A stretch of 64,000 bases of DNA from Cedecea colo (lineage in GTDB: Bacteria; Pseudomonadota; Gammaproteobacteria; Enterobacterales; Enterobacteriaceae). The notes below the pieces were generated by a model. That model worked only from the letters and a program-made list of their open reading frames with translations. It did no database searches and was not told where the DNA came from. The DNA lies in the NCBI RefSeq assembly GCF_011808225.1, contig NZ_SOYS01000002.1, positions 124,001-188,000 of the forward strand, in the 5' to 3' direction. Both the position numbers and the translations under genes were made by a program. Positions 60,517-64,000 of the stretch are shown here, one piece after another (within the stretch, counting starts at the first letter, position 1; each line of letters opens with the position of its first letter).

Positions 60517-60873
60517 TTAACCTTTGTGGGCCAGCATCGGCCCGAGCGCGCGACCGCCCAGCAGATGCATATGGATATGGTAAACTTCCTGCCCGCCGTG
60601 GCGGTTACAGTTCATGATTAAACGATAGCCGTCTTCTGCAATTCCTTCCTGCTCGGCAATCTTCGCAGAGGCTGTCAGCATGCGTCCTAACGTCTGCTCA
60701 TGTTCAGCGGTGACGTGGTTTACCGTTGGGATCAGCACGTTGGGAATAATAAGGATGTGGGTAGGTGCCTGGGGAGCAATATCACGAAAGGCGGTAACCA
60801 GTTCGTCCTGGTAAACGATATCGGCCGGAATTTCGCGGCGAATGATTTTACTGAAAATAGTTTCTTCGGCCAT
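60517..60873 (-). CDS. hinT: Purine nucleoside phosphoramidase HinT
   Basis: 118 residues, HIT family. The active-site motif HIHMHLLGG follows EVY near residue 98. It hydrolyses adenosine phosphoramidates and lysyl-adenylate. First gene of the hinT-ycfL-lpoB-thiK-nagZ run. Confidence 0.96.
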   Translation of the reverse strand: MAEETIFSKIIRREIPADIVYQDELVTAFRDIAPQAPTHILIIPNVLIPTVNHVTAEHEQTLGRMLTASAKIAEQEGIAEDGYRLIMNCNRHGGQEVYHIHMHLLGGRALGPMLAHKG

Positions 60874-61235
60874 GACGTTTACCTTTTTTCATTAGTTTGT
60901 GGCGTAAGTTGCAGGCGTTGCACACAGACGAACGATTCCCTGATGCGCGGCTGGCATAGAGAGTATGAGCGAGTTACTCCCGCACTTTCAACCTCAACCC
61001 TTTATTTCTTTACGCTAAAACCCCTTGGCTGCTGCTCTACTAACCGTTCCGTTCAGCACGACCGCTAAAATCTTGTTTCATTCCCTGATATACATATATT
61101 TACACAGTCAATCATAATGCGTATATTTCTCATTTGCATTTTCATGCGCAATTAGCACACAGAAAATAACAAGAACGACCCGGCACCGGATTGTTTGACG
61201 TCGGGATATAACTTTCAATACTTAATTAAGGGCTT
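60874..61235. other. 362-base gap between divergent hinT and fhuE
   Basis: Two promoters must lie here. A Fur-like site is at 61113-61131. The middle is A+T-rich and I see no gene. Confidence 0.6.
61113..61131. promoter_or_regulatory. Probable Fur box upstream of fhuE
   Basis: On the minus strand GAGAAATATACGCATTATG agrees with the 19-base Fur consensus GATAATGATAATCATTATC at 13 positions. It is about 105 bases upstream of fhuE, which is iron-regulated in E. coli. Confidence 0.55.
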
Positions 61236-63431
61236 ATGATGTTTTTATCCATTCATGCCATGGATGATAAGCGGTCAATCGCCACCGCGCCTTCTTTACT
61301 GGCTGCCTGTATCGCTTTTGCTCTGACACCAGCCGCAAGTTTCGCAGCAACGAACGATGGCGAAGACACGCTTATTGTCGAAGGCGCCGCCAGCGCTGAC
61401 GTAAATCCTGCTCAAGAGCAGGATTACAGCGTTAAAGCCACCGCGGCCGGTACAAAAATGACGCTGGTTCCGCGCGATATTCCACAGTCCGTCAGCATCA
61501 TCAGCGAACAGCGGATGAAAGATCAGAAGCTGGATACGCTGGGCGACGTGCTGAGAAACACCGTGGGCATCAGCGAAAGCTTTGCCGATTCTGACCGGGC
61601 CACCTACTACGCACGCGGCTTTGCTATCGATAACTATATGGTCGATGGCATCCCGACGCTGTTTGAATCCCGCTGGAACCTGGGCGACGCGCTTTCAGAT
61701 ACCGCTCTGTACGAGCGCATTGAAGTGGTACGCGGCGCAAACGGCTTAACCACAGGTTCCGGCAATCCTTCCGCCGCGATCAACATGGTGCGAAAGCATG
61801 CGGACAGCAAAGAGTTCACCACCAACGTTTCCGCAGAATACGGCAGCTGGAATAAGCAGCGTTACGTCGCCGATCTGTCAACGCCGCTCATTGACTCCGG
61901 CAAAATCCGCGGTCGTATGGTGGCGGGCTATCAGGACAACGATAGCTGGCTTGACCGCTACAACCAGAAGAAAAAATTCTTCTACGGCGTGGTGGACGTT
62001 GACCTGACGGACGCCACCGCTTTCTCCGTGGGCTACGACTATCAGCAAACCAACATTAACAGCCCAACCTGGGGCGGTATTCCACGCTGGTATACGGACG
62101 GCAGCAAAACCAGCCCTGACCGCAGCTATAGCACCGCGCCGGGCTGGGCGTATAACGACAAAGAGTCCCAACGTACCTTTGTGACGCTTAAACAGCAGCT
62201 TGGAAACGACTGGCAGCTAACGGTGAACGGCACGCATACCGAGATGACTCTCGACAGCAAGCAGCTTTACCTGGATGGCCAGGTTGATAAATCCAGCGGC
62301 CTGCTTGTCAGCCCGTACGGCCCTTCTTATCCCTTCGTTGGCGGTACGGGTTACAACACCGGCAAGCGCAAAGTTGATGCCCTGGATACCTATGCCAGCG
62401 GTTCTTATGACCTCCTTGGCCGCCAGCACGAGCTAATGGTCGGCACCAGCTACAGCCGTCAGAACAATACTTACTACAGCTCCTGGGCGAACATTGGCGA
62501 CACGGAACTGGGTAATTACAACAACTATGACGGTAATTTCCCTGAAACTGACTGGTCGCCGCTCAGCCTTGCGCAGAAAGATACCATTCATCAGAAGTCG
62601 GCCTATATGGCGACGCGTATCTCGCTTGCCGATCCGCTGCACGTTATCCTCGGTGCGCGCTATACGAAGTACAATCTGGATACGCTGAACCAGCAACTGG
62701 AGAAAAATAACACTTCGCCATATGCGGGGATTATTTTTGATATCAACGATACCTGGTCAACCTACGCCAGCTATACCTCCGTTTTCAAACCGCAAACCGA
62801 GCGCGATACGGAAAAGAAATATCTCTCGCCTATTACCGGCAATAACTATGAGGCAGGTCTGAAAGGAGACTGGATGAACGGTCGTCTGACCGCTTCCATG
62901 GCCATCTTCCGAATTGAGCAGGACAACCTGGCGCAGGCAACAGGCGAAGTAATACCCGGCACCAGCGGCGAAGCAGCTTACAGAGAGGCTGATGGCACGG
63001 TAAGCAAAGGCGTTGAGTTTGAAGTCAACGGCGCGCTAACCGATAACTGGCAGATGACCGTAGGCGCGACTCGCTACGTCGCTGAAGACAGCGAGGGTGC
63101 AGCCGTTAATCCCTATCTGCCGCGCACCAGCGTGAAGATGTTTACCAGCTATCGCCTGCCGATGCTGCCGGATCTCACCGTTGGCGGCGGCGTGAACTGG
63201 CAAAACAAAGTCTGGTCGGATGTTGCTGTACCGTCAGGCACCTGGCGTTCTGAGCAGGGCAGCTTCGCGCTGGTTGATCTTTTCGCCCGCTATCACGTGA
63301 CGAAAGAGTTCTCCGTGCAGGCTAACGTGGATAATCTGTTCGACAAATCTTACGACACCAACGTGGACAGCCGCGGCATCGTTTACGGCGCGCCTCGTAA
63401 CTTCTCGGTGACCGCGAATTATTCATTCTGA
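61236..63431 (+). CDS. fhuE: TonB-dependent ferric coprogen/rhodotorulic acid receptor FhuE
   Basis: 731 residues (E. coli 729). A signal peptide ends near SFA/ATNDGED. The TonB box is EDTLIVEG; a plug domain (DIPQSVSIISEQRM, DNYMVDGIPT) and a 22-strand barrel ending in the aromatic NYSF follow. Long blocks match E. coli FhuE (YFESRWNLGDALSD-type, GNPSAAINMVRKHA, SPTWGGIPRW). It imports fungal hydroxamate siderophores across the outer membrane. The start has AAGGG before ATGATG; either Met is possible. Confidence 0.95.
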   Translation: MMFLSIHAMDDKRSIATAPSLLAACIAFALTPAASFAATNDGEDTLIVEGAASADVNPAQEQDYSVKATAAGTKMTLVPRDIPQSVSIISEQRMKDQKLDTLGDVLRNTVGISESFADSDRATYYARGFAIDNYMVDGIPTLFESRWNLGDALSDTALYERIEVVRGANGLTTGSGNPSAAINMVRKHADSKEFTTNVSAEYGSWNKQRYVADLSTPLIDSGKIRGRMVAGYQDNDSWLDRYNQKKKFFYGVVDVDLTDATAFSVGYDYQQTNINSPTWGGIPRWYTDGSKTSPDRSYSTAPGWAYNDKESQRTFVTLKQQLGNDWQLTVNGTHTEMTLDSKQLYLDGQVDKSSGLLVSPYGPSYPFVGGTGYNTGKRKVDALDTYASGSYDLLGRQHELMVGTSYSRQNNTYYSSWANIGDTELGNYNNYDGNFPETDWSPLSLAQKDTIHQKSAYMATRISLADPLHVILGARYTKYNLDTLNQQLEKNNTSPYAGIIFDINDTWSTYASYTSVFKPQTERDTEKKYLSPITGNNYEAGLKGDWMNGRLTASMAIFRIEQDNLAQATGEVIPGTSGEAAYREADGTVSKGVEFEVNGALTDNWQMTVGATRYVAEDSEGAAVNPYLPRTSVKMFTSYRLPMLPDLTVGGGVNWQNKVWSDVAVPSGTWRSEQGSFALVDLFARYHVTKEFSVQANVDNLFDKSYDTNVDSRGIVYGAPRNFSVTANYSF

Positions 63432-63450
63432 TTACCGTAATCTGATTTAG

Positions 63451-63608
63451 CCTAAATTATTCATGTTGCAGCCGGGCGGCAAAGAAGTGACAAATCTGCG
63501 TTAGCAGCTTTGAACGCTGCCTGGCAGCGGCCCCGCAGGAGTGAGGTCCATGGACGGGCCGAATAAGAGTGCAGCCAACGTCCCTGCAACCTGAAGCATA
63601 ACGGCGAT
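63451..63608. repeat. Decayed copy of the TATACCC-type repeat, copy 2
   Basis: CATGTTGCAG..GGCGGCAA near the left and GAGTGCAGCCAACGTCCCTG plus CAACCTGAAGCATAACGG near the right correspond to the same blocks of the copy at 8420-8545. The outer TATACCC ends are degraded, and the middle holds extra sequence (158 bases against 126). Confidence 0.65.
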
Positions 63609-63635
63609 AAAAAAGGGAGGCCATTGGCCTCCCTT
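63609..63635 (-). terminator. Terminator of ptsG
   Basis: AAGGGAGGCCA-T-TGGCCTCCCTT is followed on the minus strand by six T residues, 20 bases after the ptsG stop. Confidence 0.9.
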
Positions 63636-63654
63636 AGTCTCCCCAAATCACAAC

Positions 63655-64000
63655 TTAGCTGTTACGGATCCATTCATCCATTTCAGTTTTCAGGTTATCG
63701 GATTTAGTCCCGAAGATTGCCTGAACGCCTGAACCAGCTACTACAACACCTGCCGCACCCAATTTCTTCAGGCCCGCCTGGTCGACTTTAGAAACGTCGG
63801 CCACGCTAACACGCAGACGGGTAATACATGCGTCCAGGTTAGTGATGTTTTCTTTACCGCCGAAAGCGCCAACCAGAGCCGGTGCCATTTCGCTTGTGGA
63901 AGTCGTGGTGGACTCAGCGGTTGCGTCTTCACGACCCGGAGTTTTCAGATCCAGCGCTTTGATCAGCACGCGGAACAGGGTGTAGTAAATCGCCGCGTAG
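63655..64000 (-). CDS. ptsG: Glucose PTS enzyme IIBC (PtsG), C-terminal part (cut by window edge)
   Basis: The last ~114 codons only. The end of the IIC membrane domain ([21 protein letters not shown]), a Thr/Ser-rich linker and the whole IIB domain are visible. The phosphorylated cysteine is in [14 protein letters not shown], and the protein ends [16 protein letters not shown], close to E. coli PtsG. It imports and phosphorylates glucose. In E. coli ptsG and fhuE are also neighbours. Confidence 0.96.
   Translation of the reverse strand, partial: YAAIYYTLFRVLIKALDLKTPGREDATAESTTTSTSEMAPALVGAFGGKENITNLDACITRLRVSVADVSKVDQAGLKKLGAAGVVVAGSGVQAIFGTKSDNLKTEMDEWIRNS

Overview
The window is chromosomal DNA from a motile member of the Enterobacteriaceae. 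Nearly every core protein is close in length and sequence to its E. coli counterpart, and most of the gene order from mepM/znu through flhDC, uspC, otsBA and araFGH follows the E. coli 41-43 minute region. Accessory insertions, rearrangements and interspersed repeats show it is not E. coli or Salmonella. I cannot fix the genus from this window; a plant- or environment-associated genus such as Enterobacter, Kosakonia or Cedecea would fit.

Layout. 1-8.3 kb: 5' end of mepM, the divergent znuA / znuCB zinc importer with a Zur-type operator, ruvAB with a LexA box, yebC-ruvC, nudB and aspS. 8.4-17.2 kb: yecDE, yecN, cmoAB, cutC, a MalY/PatB-type PLP enzyme, yecM and argS. 17.5-24.3 kb: an accessory block placed between argS and flhE, with a TorC/TorA-type trimethylamine-N-oxide respiration pair and a GPH symporter plus GH105 hydrolase for unsaturated uronides. 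24.3-41.0 kb: flagellar and chemotaxis genes flhBAE, cheZYBR, tap, tar, cheWA, motBA and flhDC. Between flhB and cheZ lies an A+T-rich patch of about 0.85 kb that holds two small candidate genes. 41.0-48.6 kb: the long flhD/uspC control region, uspC, otsBA and araFGH. 48.6-55.2 kb: a five-gene operon (DUF2264, sugar symporter, GH88, DJ-1-like, cupin) facing an AraC-type regulator. 55.5-64 kb: ndh, hinT-ycfL-lpoB-thiK-nagZ-ycfP, fhuE and the 3' part of ptsG. In E. coli these last genes lie near 25 minutes, so araF and ndh are joined here by a rearrangement.

How the genes work together. One large block makes the swimming apparatus and its control: FlhDC is the master regulator, FlhA/FlhB belong to the export gate, MotAB are the stator, and Tap/Tar with CheAWRBYZ are the sensory pathway. 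A sigma-28 promoter is visible upstream of tar. Two separate loci (GPH+GH105 and DUF2264+OHS+GH88) suggest a cell that takes up short oligosaccharides released by polysaccharide lyases and cleaves the unsaturated uronic acid from them. A CRP-like site in the second locus and a weak KdgR-like palindrome in the first suggest control by carbon supply.

The most unusual features are a family of hairpin repeats (four copies within 18 kb, one flanked by a duplicated terminator), the small-gene island between flhB and cheZ, the GH88/DUF2264 operon, and tandem ARG-box-like sites upstream of argS.
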